From contig NZ_KB235948.1 of assembly GCF_000332335.1 (NCBI RefSeq), positions 3,416,970-3,480,969 on the forward strand: a stretch of DNA of 64,000 nucleotides. Direction: 5' to 3'. The position numbers and the translations under genes are program-made. The notes below the pieces were generated by a model that was not told the origin of the DNA, made no database searches, and worked only from the letters and a program-made list of their open reading frames with translations. The DNA comes from Kamptonema formosum PCC 10802. Lineage in GTDB: Bacteria; Cyanobacteriota; Cyanobacteriia; Cyanobacteriales; Oscillatoriaceae. Shown piece by piece: positions 51,101 to 59,622 of this stretch (position 1 is the stretch's first letter; the number at the start of each line of letters is the position of its first letter).

Positions 51101-53550
51101 GCGCCACCTCACTCAAATGTCAAGTGTGCCTGCTCTTTTATACTGCTATCCTCCAGTGGAAAGAGCACGCCCGCGAAACCGTAGAGCCGTTGGCGGAGGC
51201 GATTCAAAGTGGGCAGGAAACCGGCAGCATAGAATATGCCTGCTACAGCGCGGTCTATTACTGCACCCACAGCTTTTTTATTGGAGAGAATCTGGAAGCA
51301 GTCGAGCGGAAATTCGCTCACTCTATTGAGCTGGCTCAAAACCTGAAGCAGGCAGCAAGTCTGTCTTACCTGCAAATCTGGCAGCAAACCGTTTTGAACT
51401 TGCTGGGAGAGTCGGAGGAGGTGACTCGCTTGCAGGGGCGAGCCTTTGATGAGGGAAAGATGCTGCCGGCACTGATTGAATCTAAGAATTTTGGCTCCAT
51501 CTTTTCTGCCTATTTTGCTAAAGCGTTTCTTCTCTATCTGCATAAAGACTTCGCTCAGTCGCTGGAAAACGCCAAGTTAGCGGAAACATACGCTGAAGGT
51601 GTGGGTGGGGCGCTGGCGCTCGCCAAACAGCATTTCTACTGGGCTCTCGCCCTCCTGGCTCTCTATCCCGCTGCAGAGGAAAAAGAGCGAGAGCAATCCC
51701 TGCTGAAAGTGGGGGCGCTTCAGGAAAAACTCAAGCAGTGGGCTGCGCACGCGCCCGCCAATTTCCAGCACAATTGCGACCTGGTGGCGGCGGAAAAAGC
51801 GCGAGTCTTGGGGGACCCCCTGCTGGCGATGGAGCTTTATGACCGCGCCATAAGTGGGGCCAAAAACACCGGCTACATCCAAGAAGAATCCCTGGGGAAT
51901 GAACTGGCTGCTGAGTTTTATCTGGCGCTGGGGAGAGAGAGAATCGCGCAAACCTATCTCACGGATGCTTACTATGGCTACGCTCGCTGGGGAGCAATTG
52001 CCAAGGCGCGAGACTTGGAAACGCGATACCCCCGCTTGCTCGCCAGAATCACCGCCAGAACGGTCGCCGGCACGCTCAGCGCCGCAGAAACACTGCCCGC
52101 AGTGGCAACCCAGACGAACACCGCCACCACCACCGGCGGTTCCGCCGTGCTGGATTTGGCAGCGGCGATCAAAGCTTCCCTCGCTCTTTCCGAAGAAATC
52201 GTTCTCGAAAAGCTGCTCTCGAAGTTGATGCGCGTTATCCTGGAAAATGCCGGCGCGCAAAAAGGCTGTCTGGTTCTGGAGAAAGCCGGCAAACTGGCTA
52301 TCGAAGCAGCGGGGGCGATTGATTGTGAGGGTGTGGCGGTGCTGCAGTCGATTCCCATTGAGAGCAGTCGGGAGATTCCGGCGGCGATCGTCAACTACAC
52401 TAACCGCACTCAAGAATATCTGGTTTTAAATGATGCGGCGAAGGAGTCTATCTTTGCAGCGGACCCTTACATCGCTGCCGTTCAGCCGAAATCTGTGCTC
52501 TGTTCGCCGGTCCTCCACAAAGGCAAGCGGATCGGGATTCTTTATTTGGAGAATAATTTGAGTGTCGGTGTGTTCACGCCGGAAAGATTGGAGGTGCTGA
52601 AACTGCTCTCCTCTCAAGCGGCTATCTCTCTGGAGAATGCTTTATTATACCGCGATTTGCAGCAATCTGAAGCGCAGCTGCAAGAAAAAGCCACCCAGCT
52701 AGAGCAGTCTCTCGAAGAACTCCAGCGGGCGCAACTCCAAGTGATCCAGAGTGAGAAGATGTCGAGTCTGGGCCAGCTGGTTGCCGGTGTCGCCCACGAA
52801 ATTAACAATCCGGTTGGCTTTATTCACGGCAACCTCTCCCACGCGGTGAATTACACAAACGACATCCTCAACCACTTGCAACTCTATCGGGACGCCTATC
52901 CCCATCCGGTTGCGGAAATCAAGAAGGATGCGGAGGCGATTGATTTGGAGTACCTGATTGAAGACTTGCCCAAAATGCTGTCTTCGATGAAATTCGGCAC
53001 TGACCGGATTAGCGAGATTGTGCGCTCGCTGCGCACTTTCTCCCGCTCCGATGCCGATAATAAAACTCTATTCGATATCCATCAGGGCACTGACAGCACC
53101 CTGCTGATTCTCGCCCACCGGCTCAAACCCCGTGGCTCGCACCCGGGTATAAAGGTGATTAAGGAGTACGGCAATCTGCCTTTAGTTGAGTGCTATGCCG
53201 GCCCCCTGAATCAGGTGTTTATGAATCTGCTGGCGAATGCTATTGACGCCCTGGAAGAACAGGGGATACAGGAGCCGGCGATCCGCATTCGCACTGAAGT
53301 GGTGAGCGGCCATTCTGTGGCTGTCCGCATCGCGGACAATGGAGCCGGCATGACGGAAGAGGTGCGCTCTAAGCTGTTTAAAACCTCGTTCACCACTAAA
53401 TCCGCCGGCAAGGGAACCGGGTTGGGGCTGCCGATTAGCTACCAGATTGTGGTGGAGAAACACGGCGGACAGCTTCACTGCGTTTCTCAACCCGGTCAGG
53501 GAGCGGAATTTATTATTGAAATTCCCCTCGGACAGCCTAACCAGAAATAG
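48106..53550 (+). CDS. hybrid Ser/Thr kinase - AAA ATPase - GAF - sensor histidine kinase
   Basis: A giant 1,814-residue signalling protein. Residues 1-270: Ser/Thr kinase with catalytic loop IIHKDIKPENILI near 125 and KLTDFSIS (DFS for DFG, usual in this group). AAA module from about 300 with Walker A GFSGTGKSATVRE near 327 and Walker B LFLDDLQWAD near 455, then a TPR-like helical region. GAF about 1345-1518. Histidine kinase: HisKA GVAHEINNPVGFIHGN near 1563, HATPase (NQVFMNLLANAIDALEEQG near 1701, DNGAGM, GKGTGLGLPIS). This layout is typical of filamentous cyanobacterial HstK-type proteins and may signal to a separate response regulator. ATG 48106 is favoured by GGGAGAAG; TTG 48088 is also in frame. 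No partner regulator is adjacent. Confidence 0.93.
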   Translation: MKLLAGYRIAEQIHSSVKTLIYRGLRESDQTPVIIKVLNTEYPTLSEIVRLRNQYTIARNLEWPGIVKTFSLEPYQNGFALIQEDFGGKSLKDYIASTPLTLLRFMKIAIQIAGTLEGLALNRIIHKDIKPENILINPETLEVKLTDFSISSLLPRETQSLKNPSGLEGTLAYMSPEQTGRMNRGIDYRTDFYSLGVTFYEMLTGQLPFPPADPMELVHCHIAKQPVPPHELQPAIPHAVSAIVMKLMAKTAEDRYQSARGLKADLETCLHRWETAGTISHFSLGKRDISDRFQIPEKLYGREAEIASLMAAFDRAAGGATEMMLVAGFSGTGKSATVREVHKPIVAKRGYFITGKFDHFKRNIPFTALVQAFRDLIRQLLTESQDRIALWKDTLTKTLGANAQVIIDVIPEVERIVGKQAGVAELGPTESQNRFNRVFQKFIRVFAQADHPLVLFLDDLQWADSASLKLLQLLVADPDTQYLFVIGAYRDSEVSRAHPLMLTADTIKKAGATVSQIVLQPLTSANLTRLVADALSCPEERAQPLAQQVFQKTEGNPFFATQFLKSLYEEGVLKYDSSLGYWQCDIAKVKALAVSENVVEFMAAQLQKLPVSAQEVLKLAACTGNQFDLETVAIVREKSPAETAADLWKALQEGLVLPVSEVYKFFQDEGKSAVAHPASPTGKEEQSPVPDEERPTYKFLHDRVQQAAYSLIPEADKKATHLKIGQLLLENTRPEELEESIFDIVNQLNIGVELIASESETQGGLARKLCGKRVESINPYQLAQLNLIAGRKAQSATAYEPAVRYLNVGLELLGAECWTHSYETALALYVAAAEAHYLNTNFERSKHLSDIALQHAKTLLEKVKIYEIVIQYYIAQNQMQAAIDTALQILEALGVSLERDPLTPQSIEDLADLPVMAAPYKLAAMRILLTVTAPSFIANPLIGVRVIFTALNLSIKYGNCSLAASAYAYYGVLLCGPLGDIESGYQFGKLGLRLLEKFSATSLKCQVCLLFYTAILQWKEHARETVEPLAEAIQSGQETGSIEYACYSAVYYCTHSFFIGENLEAVERKFAHSIELAQNLKQAASLSYLQIWQQTVLNLLGESEEVTRLQGRAFDEGKMLPALIESKNFGSIFSAYFAKAFLLYLHKDFAQSLENAKLAETYAEGVGGALALAKQHFYWALALLALYPAAEEKEREQSLLKVGALQEKLKQWAAHAPANFQHNCDLVAAEKARVLGDPLLAMELYDRAISGAKNTGYIQEESLGNELAAEFYLALGRERIAQTYLTDAYYGYARWGAIAKARDLETRYPRLLARITARTVAGTLSAAETLPAVATQTNTATTTGGSAVLDLAAAIKASLALSEEIVLEKLLSKLMRVILENAGAQKGCLVLEKAGKLAIEAAGAIDCEGVAVLQSIPIESSREIPAAIVNYTNRTQEYLVLNDAAKESIFAADPYIAAVQPKSVLCSPVLHKGKRIGILYLENNLSVGVFTPERLEVLKLLSSQAAISLENALLYRDLQQSEAQLQEKATQLEQSLEELQRAQLQVIQSEKMSSLGQLVAGVAHEINNPVGFIHGNLSHAVNYTNDILNHLQLYRDAYPHPVAEIKKDAEAIDLEYLIEDLPKMLSSMKFGTDRISEIVRSLRTFSRSDADNKTLFDIHQGTDSTLLILAHRLKPRGSHPGIKVIKEYGNLPLVECYAGPLNQVFMNLLANAIDALEEQGIQEPAIRIRTEVVSGHSVAVRIADNGAGMTEEVRSKLFKTSFTTKSAGKGTGLGLPISYQIVVEKHGGQLHCVSQPGQGAEFIIEIPLGQPNQK

Positions 53551-53557
53551 CCGCCGC

Positions 53558-53790
53558 CGGTGGGGCTAAAGCCCAACTACATACTTTGGGCTAAAGCCCA
53601 ACTACATACTTTGGGCTAAAGCCCAACTACATACTTTGGGCTAAAGCCCAACTACAAACCTTTGGGCATTAGCCCAACTACAAACCTTTGGGCATTAGCC
53701 CAACTACATACTTTGGGCTAAAGCCCAACTACAAACCTTTGGGCTAAAGCCCAACTACAAACGGTGGGGCTAAAGCCCAACTACAAACGG
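53558..53790. repeat. nine GGGCTAAAGCCC/GTAGTTGGGC units
   Basis: Nine units at about 25-26 bp spacing: GGGCTAAAGCCCAACTACAT or GGGCATTAGCCCAACTACAA, separated by ACTTT or CCTTT. The two GCATTAG variants are adjacent. The array follows the hybrid kinase stop directly. Each unit could form a hairpin. Confidence 0.95.
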
Positions 53791-53963
53791 GGCCGGCACA
53801 ACCGCTCCCCTCACTCCACCGGCAGCCAGCATGACTCTCGCTCCCAGGTTCTGTCCGGGAACGCATATATTCTGGCGCAGCTTCTGGGAATCTGTCCCTC
53901 GGAACCAGTGCCAACGGATTTCCGAAACAACCGCCGGCTTTGCCTCCCCTTGGCCACTGACTC

Positions 53964-54093
53964 CATGTCCCCGCCGCGAGCCGCCAGCAAAAAGATGACC
54001 GCAGGGCCAGAAAGCACGATCGGGGCCACGAAGGTCAGCTGAACTATGGGTTCCAAGTTGGCGTTGCCGAAAAAATGAAACTAAACTTAACAT
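53964..54093 (-). pseudogene. decayed second copy of psb30
   Basis: On the minus strand the ATG at 54093 reads MLSLVSFF, and after removing one T from the T6 run the frame continues [35 protein letters not shown], matching the intact psb30 at 55945 almost residue for residue. As written, the extra T shifts the frame before GNAN, and the stop after GGDM has become GAG, so the frame would run on for about 50 residues. Promoter and ribosome site are not preserved. It is a recent tandem-type duplicate, now broken. Confidence 0.75.
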
Positions 54094-54341
54094 TTTGGGC
54101 GCTGATTGTGCTTGACAGCAACGCCCCCATACCCAAGAATTATGGGGACAACAGTAAAGCCTGGTTTTTGACGGGCTACATCACCTGGGAAAACGCTGGC
54201 ATAGCTGGCGTTAACCGTTGCTGTGAATTGGGAAATCGGGACAGTAGGAACAGGAGTGAAAATAAAATTTCTGCCCCTGCCGCCACAACCAAAACCCAAT
54301 AAAATTTTCACATTTAACCAAATACTTGTGGCCCAATAAAA
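54094..54341. other. spacer with unrecognised short frames
   Basis: Both strands have short open frames (minus 54087-54311, containing FTPVPTVPISQFTATVNASY; plus 54075-54302), but neither matches a family I know or has a ribosome site. The OFA transporter promoter should be here. Confidence 0.4.
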
Positions 54342-55583
54342 ATGATGACAGATACCAAGGATTTGCAGATTTTCGGAATGCCCGCCGTTAGAGGCCGATG
54401 GATATTTGTACTGCTGGGATTGGTGACATTGTTGTGCATGGGAACGGTTTATTCCTGGAGCATATTTCGCAGCCCTTTACAAGAGCTGTTAAAAATTAAT
54501 GCTACTGAGAGTTTATTGCCATTCACAGTTTTGCTATTGCTCTTCTCCCTATTAATGCCAGTTGCCGGATTTCAGATGGAGCGGCTGGGGCCAGCAAAAA
54601 TGATGGCACTGGGGGGTGTGGTTATGGGGGTTGGTTATGTGCTTTCTGGTTTCGCCAGTAACACCCTGGTGTTGACGATTACTTATGGCGTGATTGCAGG
54701 AGCTGGAGTTGGCATGGCTTATGGGGTTCCCCTGGCGGTTTCCGCTAAGTGGTTTCCTGATAAAAAGGGATTGGCCGTAGGGTTAACCGTGATTGGGTTT
54801 GGTTTGTCGCCTCTGGTGACAGCGCCTCTGGCGAAAAGCGAGATCGCCTCTTTTGGGGTTCTAAATACGTTTATGATCCTGGGGGTGGCGTTCGCCACCA
54901 TTATCGTCGCCATCTCCACTCTCATGCAGCTCCCCCCGAAAGGATGGCAACCACCAGGGTGGGAGCCTTTAACTCCCTCGATCGCATCAGCGGATAAAAG
55001 TGACGAAAAACTGTGGCAACTGCCTTCGTTTTATACCTTATGGTTTTGCTACGCGATCAGCACCTTTGCCGGTTTATCAGCTATCGGCATTTCCAGCTCA
55101 GTGGCTCAGGAAATTATCAAACTCAAACCCGAAACCGCCGCCCTAGCCGTTTCTGTGTTTGCCGTGTTTAATGGATTAGGTCGCCCCTTGTTTGGTTGGC
55201 TAGCTGACCGGCTTCAGCCCCGAAGAGCCGCCAGCATCTCCTACGTCTTAATTCTGATCGCTTCTATCCTCATGCTCCATGCCAAAGAAGGTCAAGTTTT
55301 CACCTATATGGCAGCTTTCTCCACATTTTGGCTCTGCTTAGGCGGTTGGTTGGCTCTCGCTCCCACCGCTACTTTAAAACTCTTCAACTCCGCCAATTAC
55401 GCCAAAAACTACGGCCTGGTCTTTACAGCCTATGGCGTCGGAGCTTTACTAGGAACCATGATAGCAGGACAAATCCGCGACTTATTCGGCAGCTATACCT
55501 ATGCTTTTTATCCCACGGCTATTTTAGCCGTCTTGGGAATTATCCTAGCTGAATTTAAACTGGGTCATAGCTCCGCGCCTTGA
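54342..55583 (+). CDS. MFS transporter, oxalate/formate antiporter (OFA) type
   Basis: A 413-residue, 12-helix major facilitator. Sequence RGRWIFVLLGLVTLLCMGTV, YSWSIFRSPL, GVGMAYGVPLAVSAKWFPDK and KGLAVGLTVIGFGLSPLV match the OFA family (oxalate:formate antiporters and monocarboxylate carriers). The loop GWLADRLQPRR is the MFS motif between helices 8 and 9. Such proteins move small carboxylates such as oxalate, formate, lactate or pyruvate. No oxalate metabolism genes are near. The gene is enclosed by the broken and the intact psb30 copies, which suggests it arrived, or was duplicated around, as a block. Confidence 0.88.
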   Translation: MMTDTKDLQIFGMPAVRGRWIFVLLGLVTLLCMGTVYSWSIFRSPLQELLKINATESLLPFTVLLLLFSLLMPVAGFQMERLGPAKMMALGGVVMGVGYVLSGFASNTLVLTITYGVIAGAGVGMAYGVPLAVSAKWFPDKKGLAVGLTVIGFGLSPLVTAPLAKSEIASFGVLNTFMILGVAFATIIVAISTLMQLPPKGWQPPGWEPLTPSIASADKSDEKLWQLPSFYTLWFCYAISTFAGLSAIGISSSVAQEIIKLKPETAALAVSVFAVFNGLGRPLFGWLADRLQPRRAASISYVLILIASILMLHAKEGQVFTYMAAFSTFWLCLGGWLALAPTATLKLFNSANYAKNYGLVFTAYGVGALLGTMIAGQIRDLFGSYTYAFYPTAILAVLGIILAEFKLGHSSAP

Positions 55584-55944
55584 AAACTTATATCAAATCC
55601 GGTGGATTAACCCGAAAGACCTAATGTTTTGATTCGGGAAACTGCAGCGCTACAAGGGCTGATTCTCTCCGGCACCAAGCCGGTCTATCAACCGCATCGC
55701 CACCCGTGCGGCTGACTGTGGGACAGAGATCCCAGTGCGCCGTGGCCAGTGGCCACTGCCACGGCGAACAGCGACAAGAACCAGCTGGCAGTCAGAGGCT
55801 CCAGGCTAACGCCTCTCACAACCCGCTGCTTGTTTCCTGACAGATTTCCAAAAAAAAACAGTCGCCGGTGCGACTGCTCCATCCCGGTCTGTAGGGCCAG
55901 TTGACCAACTGGCCCACCGGCAGCCAGAGATTCCAGACCGCTGA

Positions 55945-56076
55945 CTACATATCGCCGCCGCGAGCAGCCAGCAAAAAGATGACCACAGGGCCAGAAAGCA
56001 TGATCAGGGCCACGAAGGTCAGCTGAAATATGGGTTCCAAGTTGGCGTTGCCTAGAAAATTCGTTAAAAAGTCCAT
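55945..56076 (-). CDS. psb30: photosystem II protein Psb30 (Ycf12), 43 aa
   Basis: [20 protein letters not shown], then [20 protein letters not shown] and GDM. This is one membrane helix of 43 residues with the family ending GPxxIFLLAxRxGxx; Psb30 is a small subunit of photosystem II near cytochrome b559 and PsbJ/K. A good ribosome site, GGAAGGAGAA, precedes the ATG. The arrangement is the intact counterpart of the broken copy at 53964-54093. It is divergent from the YkgJ-type gene. Confidence 0.88.
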   Translation of the reverse strand: MDFLTNFLGNANLEPIFQLTFVALIMLSGPVVIFLLAARGGDM

Positions 56077-56279
56077 TTCTCCTTCCTCTTTGTCCTAACT
56101 GACACGACAGCTGCGCTGAAAAATCCGCTTTCGATTTTACCCGACCGGCACTCATTTTTTTTAAGTAACTTTACAAAAATCTATAAAATGCAATAAGCTG
56201 GCCGGCGGTCGCGCCAGAAGCCGGCGGCTAAAAACCGCTAGGCTCATAAGGCTAGAGAGATTCCCCGAGGGCTCTCAAC

Positions 56280-56313
56280 TCCTGACCCCTAACCCCTAAC
56301 CCCTAACCCCAAC
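56280..56313. repeat. CCCCTAA heptamer run
   Basis: TGACCCCTAACCCCTAACCC and its continuation form four CCCCTAA units that end about three bases before the ATG of the cysteine-cluster gene, in the place of a Shine-Dalgarno site. Confidence 0.8.
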
Positions 56314-56314
56314 A

Positions 56315-56662
56315 ATGGCCACTTGGCGCTGCACGAAATGTGGGGCCTGCTGCTATCTCGACCCCGACGAGCGTCCTGACTTGGATGAGTATTTATCTCC
56401 AGAGGAGCTGCAGGTTTACCTGAGCATGGTCGGTGACGACGGCTGGTGCGTGAACTTCGACCGCACCACCCGAGAGTGCCGCATCTACCCGGACCGCCCT
56501 CGCTTCTGTCGGGTGCAAGCCGATGTCTTTCAAGACTTATACGGCATTTATCCCGATGAGTTAAACGACTTTGCCATTGACTGCTGCCGGCAGCACATTG
56601 AGGACATCTACGGCGAGCAAAGCCTGGAAATGATTCGCTTTAACCGAGAAGTTGGCCCATGA
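56315..56662 (+). CDS. YkgJ family Fe/Zn cysteine-cluster protein
   Basis: A 115-residue protein. The start WRCTKCGACCYLDPDERPD has a CxxCxxCC arrangement, followed by WCVNFDRTTRECRIYPDRPR with FCRV and ending IDCCRQHIEDIYG. This is the YkgJ/UPF0153 pattern, a predicted Zn or Fe-S binding fold of unknown function. All eight expected cysteines are seen. Cyanobacterial members are short and soluble. No Shine-Dalgarno sequence precedes the ATG, only the CCCCTAA run. It is divergent from psb30 with about 240 bp between, but a functional link to photosystem II is speculative. Confidence 0.88.
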   Translation: MATWRCTKCGACCYLDPDERPDLDEYLSPEELQVYLSMVGDDGWCVNFDRTTRECRIYPDRPRFCRVQADVFQDLYGIYPDELNDFAIDCCRQHIEDIYGEQSLEMIRFNREVGP

Positions 56663-56666
56663 TCTC

Positions 56667-56783
56667 TGTCGTTTCAATCCCGTTGCCAAAGATTCGCCGG
56701 CCACAAATCCTCTCCTCCTACCCCCTGCTGAAATCATTGTCGCATTGATATGGGCTAGGCTTGCACAACCGGGATGCTGCCGC
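56667..56783. repeat. about 100-bp dispersed repeat, copy 2
   Basis: Matches 14550-14655: TCTCCTCCTACCCCCTGCTG, AAATCATTGTCGCATTGATA, TGGGC and TTGCACAACCGGGATGCT occur in order, with substitutions in the first 40 bp. It begins just after the cysteine-cluster gene. The rest of 56784-57274 has no supported gene apart from the hairpin below. Confidence 0.75.
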
Positions 56784-57013
56784 TAAATTTACCACAGCCT
56801 GCGCCCAGCTCGTAGCTCCTGTTGCAGAGCGCGACTGGCCCGTCTGGAATCTCCTCTGGAATCGCCTCTGGAAGAGCAAAGGCCCAGATTTTAGGCCCAA
56901 CCGGCACCGGCTCTATGCGCCTCCCCCCGCCCCCAGCGCCCTGGCCGGCGAGCCGGCGTAACATCACTTTCGTTTGAATACTTATTTCTTTTCCCTCGGA
57001 GGGCTGAGGGCTC

Positions 57014-57066
57014 TCGTTCCCAGCCTCAGGCTGGGAACGCCCTTCTGGAGGCTCTGCCTCCTTTCA
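57014..57066. repeat. GTTCCCAGCC hairpin and GGAGGC palindrome
   Basis: CGTTCCCAGCCTCAGGCTGG (closing with GAACG) followed by GGAGGCTCTGCCTCC, the same pair as at 37.68 and 42.65 kb. Confidence 0.8.
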
Positions 57067-57274
57067 AGGAACAGGCAGATTAAAAACCTAACAGCTCACC
57101 CGATAAATTAATAGTAACAAATTAAACGAAATTTATCCAAGCGAGGCGCGTGCGTGCCGGTGGCGGGCGTCAAGGCCGGTCGTGCGGCGCGCAGTGCGTG
57201 CCGGTGGGATTGAGAATCAGGCGGGAGTGTGATAAAAATGAAAAGAATATGAAACCCACTCAGCGTATAGCCAA

Positions 57275-57730
57275 GTGCCTGTGAAAACTTCCACCTTGCC
57301 CGATCGCCAGCGCGTCTCGGAATCCGCTCAACCCTCAGTCACGCGAGATGCCAAAGACTGTCCCGACGCTCCCGACACAGCCACTCAAATAGCTCAACCC
57401 TCTGACAGTGCGGGCGCACGGAACGAGAGCAAACCGGCAAAGCAGCTGACGCCTGGTGCCTGGGGAGTGTTCGCCTCCACCTTTTTCACCATCTTTCTGG
57501 CGGAAATGGGAGATAAAACCCAGATAGCCACCCTGCTGATGGCGGCAGAATCCCACGCCCCTTGGGTCGTGTTCTTGGGAGCCGGGTCAGCTTTAATCGC
57601 CACCAGCTTGATAGGCGTGCTCCTCGGTCGGTGGCTGGCGTCGCGGCTGTCGCCCAAAACCCTGGAAACATCAGCCGGCTTCATTTTGCTTTTCATCTCC
57701 GCCTCACTGATTTGGGATGTGCTGCATTAA
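57275..57730 (+). CDS. UPF0016/GDT1 family cation transporter, half 1
   Basis: A 151-residue protein. An N-terminal ~70-residue disordered Ser/Pro/Asp-rich part precedes three helices. The UPF0016 motif is FLAEMGDKTQIATLLMAA (E-x-G-D-K-T/S). The second helix reads PWVVFLGAGSALIATSLIGV and the third TSAGFILLFISASLIWDVL. Full-length UPF0016 transporters (TMEM165/Gdt1; cyanobacterial Mnx) have two such halves in one chain and export Mn2+ or Ca2+. Here the second half is the gene at 57949, so the two probably form a heterodimer. The start is GTG 57275; no good ribosome site is seen. Confidence 0.85.
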   Translation: MPVKTSTLPDRQRVSESAQPSVTRDAKDCPDAPDTATQIAQPSDSAGARNESKPAKQLTPGAWGVFASTFFTIFLAEMGDKTQIATLLMAAESHAPWVVFLGAGSALIATSLIGVLLGRWLASRLSPKTLETSAGFILLFISASLIWDVLH

Positions 57731-57948
57731 GAGGTCATTTATCAAGAAAAAGTGAAGCAACACGAAACCGCGTTTCTTTTGCTGGGCCAGCTGATATGTA
57801 ATGGCATACGGCCTGTAGGGGCCGCCCCCCGTGGCCGCCCCCGAAGGATTCTTCTTCCCTGACAGTTCTTTCTTCTGGGCTCTTCCCTCTGGCGAGCTTC
57901 TCGACGACTTGAGTGAAACAACAATTACTAACGAGCAATTAATAACTG

Positions 57949-58236
57949 ATGAACTGGCAACTTTTAGGACTGAGCTTTATCACTGTGTTTCTGTCAGAAT
58001 TAGGAGACAAAAGCCAATTAGCGGCTATCGCCCTCGGCGGCAGCTCCAAATCCCCCCGCGCCGTCTTTTTGGGGACCGCTGTCGCTCTCTTGCTGACCAG
58101 TTTCCTGGGCGTAATCGCTGGCGTTGGTGCGGCGGAGTTGCTGCCGGCGCGGTTGGTGAAAGCCCTGGCAGCCATCGGCTTCGCCGTGATGGCCGTTCGC
58201 CTGCTCTGGCCCAGCGCAGAGTCAGCCCACGATTGA
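57949..58236 (+). CDS. UPF0016/GDT1 family cation transporter, half 2
   Basis: A 95-residue protein of three helices with the second UPF0016 motif FLSELGDKSQLAAIALGG. The remaining helices are AVFLGTAVALLLTSFLGVIA and LVKALAAIGFAVMAVRLLW. It is the partner of the half-size protein 218 bp upstream on the same strand. Its Ser in place of Thr in the motif is the usual difference between the two halves. By analogy with cyanobacterial Mnx it may remove excess Mn2+ from the cytoplasm to thylakoid lumen or periplasm; this is inference. Confidence 0.87.
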   Translation: MNWQLLGLSFITVFLSELGDKSQLAAIALGGSSKSPRAVFLGTAVALLLTSFLGVIAGVGAAELLPARLVKALAAIGFAVMAVRLLWPSAESAHD

Positions 58237-58267
58237 GATGAACTTGAGTGGTGGCGAGAAACCACAG

Positions 58268-58307
58268 CAAGAAACCCGGTTTCTTGAAAGAAACCGGGTT
58301 TCTCCTG
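58268..58307. repeat. GAAACCCGGTTTC hairpin
   Basis: AAGAAACCCGGTTTCTTGAA / AGAAACCGGGTTTCTC, a perfect hairpin between convergent genes. It could terminate both transcripts. Confidence 0.85.
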
Positions 58308-58346
58308 ACTTCACTTAGGTGCCTGAAACGGCACCTATTGCGATTG

Positions 58347-58856
58347 CTACTTGACAGCAGCGTGCTGCCGGTAGAACAGCGCCAGCAGGGAGCCAGCCGC
58401 TGCTAGCTTGAAAGCTTCCAGTGCCCAGTAACTGCTGTGCATTTGATTCATCGCCAGCGGAATTTCGGCAGCCGGCTCGAACAGGTTCAGCTGCAGCCCC
58501 AGGGCGCTCATGTAAGGGGTGAGGGCGTAGGTATCCACCAAGGCAACGGCTAGCAGTAATGCAGATAAGATAATTGCGGTGCGGCCTTGATTGCCAAAAG
58601 CGCAGTGGGTGCTGTATAGAACTAGCGCCCCCGTTAGTGCCAGACCGGCGCACAGCAACTCCAGGCGATTAAATACCCAGAAAAGTGAATAGCCGGCTGT
58701 GACGAACCCCGGTTGAGTCATCATACCGGCTGAGTACAGGGCCGGCATGAACACAAAGTCCAGAATAGCACAGGCGCTCAGCCAGAAGGCCAATGTAAAA
58801 ATGACAGCGGTTTGCCATGCCGGGCGTTTTGATTCAGTTTGATAAATGGCCGCCAT
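58347..58856 (-). CDS. four-helix membrane protein of unknown function
   Basis: A 169-residue integral membrane protein: helices VIFTLAFWLSACAILDFVFM, FNRLELLCAGLALTGALVLY, AIILSALLLAVALVDTYALT and LEAFKLAAAGSLLALFYRQH. Loops contain PALYSAGMMTQPGF and MNQMHSSYWALE. The overall pattern is like DUF4149-type four-helix proteins, where a conserved YxxxE follows a His, but I cannot confirm the family. It converges on the UPF0016 pair and diverges from the DUF2808 gene. Confidence 0.75.
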   Translation of the reverse strand: MAAIYQTESKRPAWQTAVIFTLAFWLSACAILDFVFMPALYSAGMMTQPGFVTAGYSLFWVFNRLELLCAGLALTGALVLYSTHCAFGNQGRTAIILSALLLAVALVDTYALTPYMSALGLQLNLFEPAAEIPLAMNQMHSSYWALEAFKLAAAGSLLALFYRQHAAVK

Positions 58857-59047
58857 AGATATACCTCTTTTTGCCTTACCCCCAGCTTAGCGAATCTATT
58901 CCGAAAGGAGTGTAAAAAATCTTTGCGGGCCCACCGCCAATCTGTCGCAAGACTTATTTACGTGATTTCACTGGCTTTTCTTGTAAAGAAATGTTAAAAT
59001 TAAAAAAACTTCAACTGAAGTCAGCTCTGCGATGGGGGTGAGCCATA

Positions 59048-59620
59048 ATGCAAAATGTCAGGCGCACTGCGGCAGTGTTGGGTGCGAGCTTGGCGCTGGC
59101 GGCGGGAAGCTGGGTGAATGCCAGTGAGCCGGCACCGGCAGTGCGGCTGGCGGATGGCATGGTTTACTTTGTCGAGCCTCCCCGTCTGCTGTCAGCCACC
59201 ACCACCCAGAAGGCCACCGGTGTTTGGGGAGCTATGTACTATTTCACCCTCAGCGTACCCGAGAGTGCCGGCGAACCCCTGCGACAGGTGCTGATTCGCC
59301 AGCGGGAGGGCTCGGACACCCTGGAATTCGACTGGGACGGCACCCGCGCCTTTGAAGGCACGCCCTCGAACCGAGGGGCGAGGTTGGGGCTCGCGCCGGT
59401 GAGAACCGACCGGCAAGCGCGAACAGTCTCCGTCACCTTCGACCCGCCGGTTCCTCCAGGCTCAACAGTAACGGTGGCCCTCCGCCCCGTGCAGAATCCC
59501 CACTTTAGCGGCATCTATTTATTTGGCGTCACCGCTTACCCAGCCGGCGAGCCCTCTCACGGCCAATTTCTCGGCTATGGCCGGTTTCACTTCTATAGCG
59601 GCGGCGACAGCTGGTTTTGA
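59048..59620 (+). CDS. DUF2808 exported protein
   Basis: A 190-residue protein with a signal peptide (RRTAAVLGASLALAAGSWVN, cleaved after ASEPAPA). The mature part shows the DUF2808 pattern: YFVEPPRLLSATTTQKATGV, YYFTLSVPESAGEPLRQVLI, DTLEFDWDGTRAFEGTPSNR, TVSVTFDPPVPPGSTVTVAL, GIYLFGVTAYPAGEPSHGQF and LGYGRFHFYS. DUF2808 is found in cyanobacteria, exported, of unknown function. ATG 59048 follows GGGGGTGAG. A miniature element starts three bases after the stop. Confidence 0.87.
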   Translation: MQNVRRTAAVLGASLALAAGSWVNASEPAPAVRLADGMVYFVEPPRLLSATTTQKATGVWGAMYYFTLSVPESAGEPLRQVLIRQREGSDTLEFDWDGTRAFEGTPSNRGARLGLAPVRTDRQARTVSVTFDPPVPPGSTVTVALRPVQNPHFSGIYLFGVTAYPAGEPSHGQFLGYGRFHFYSGGDSWF

Positions 59621-59622
59621 GA

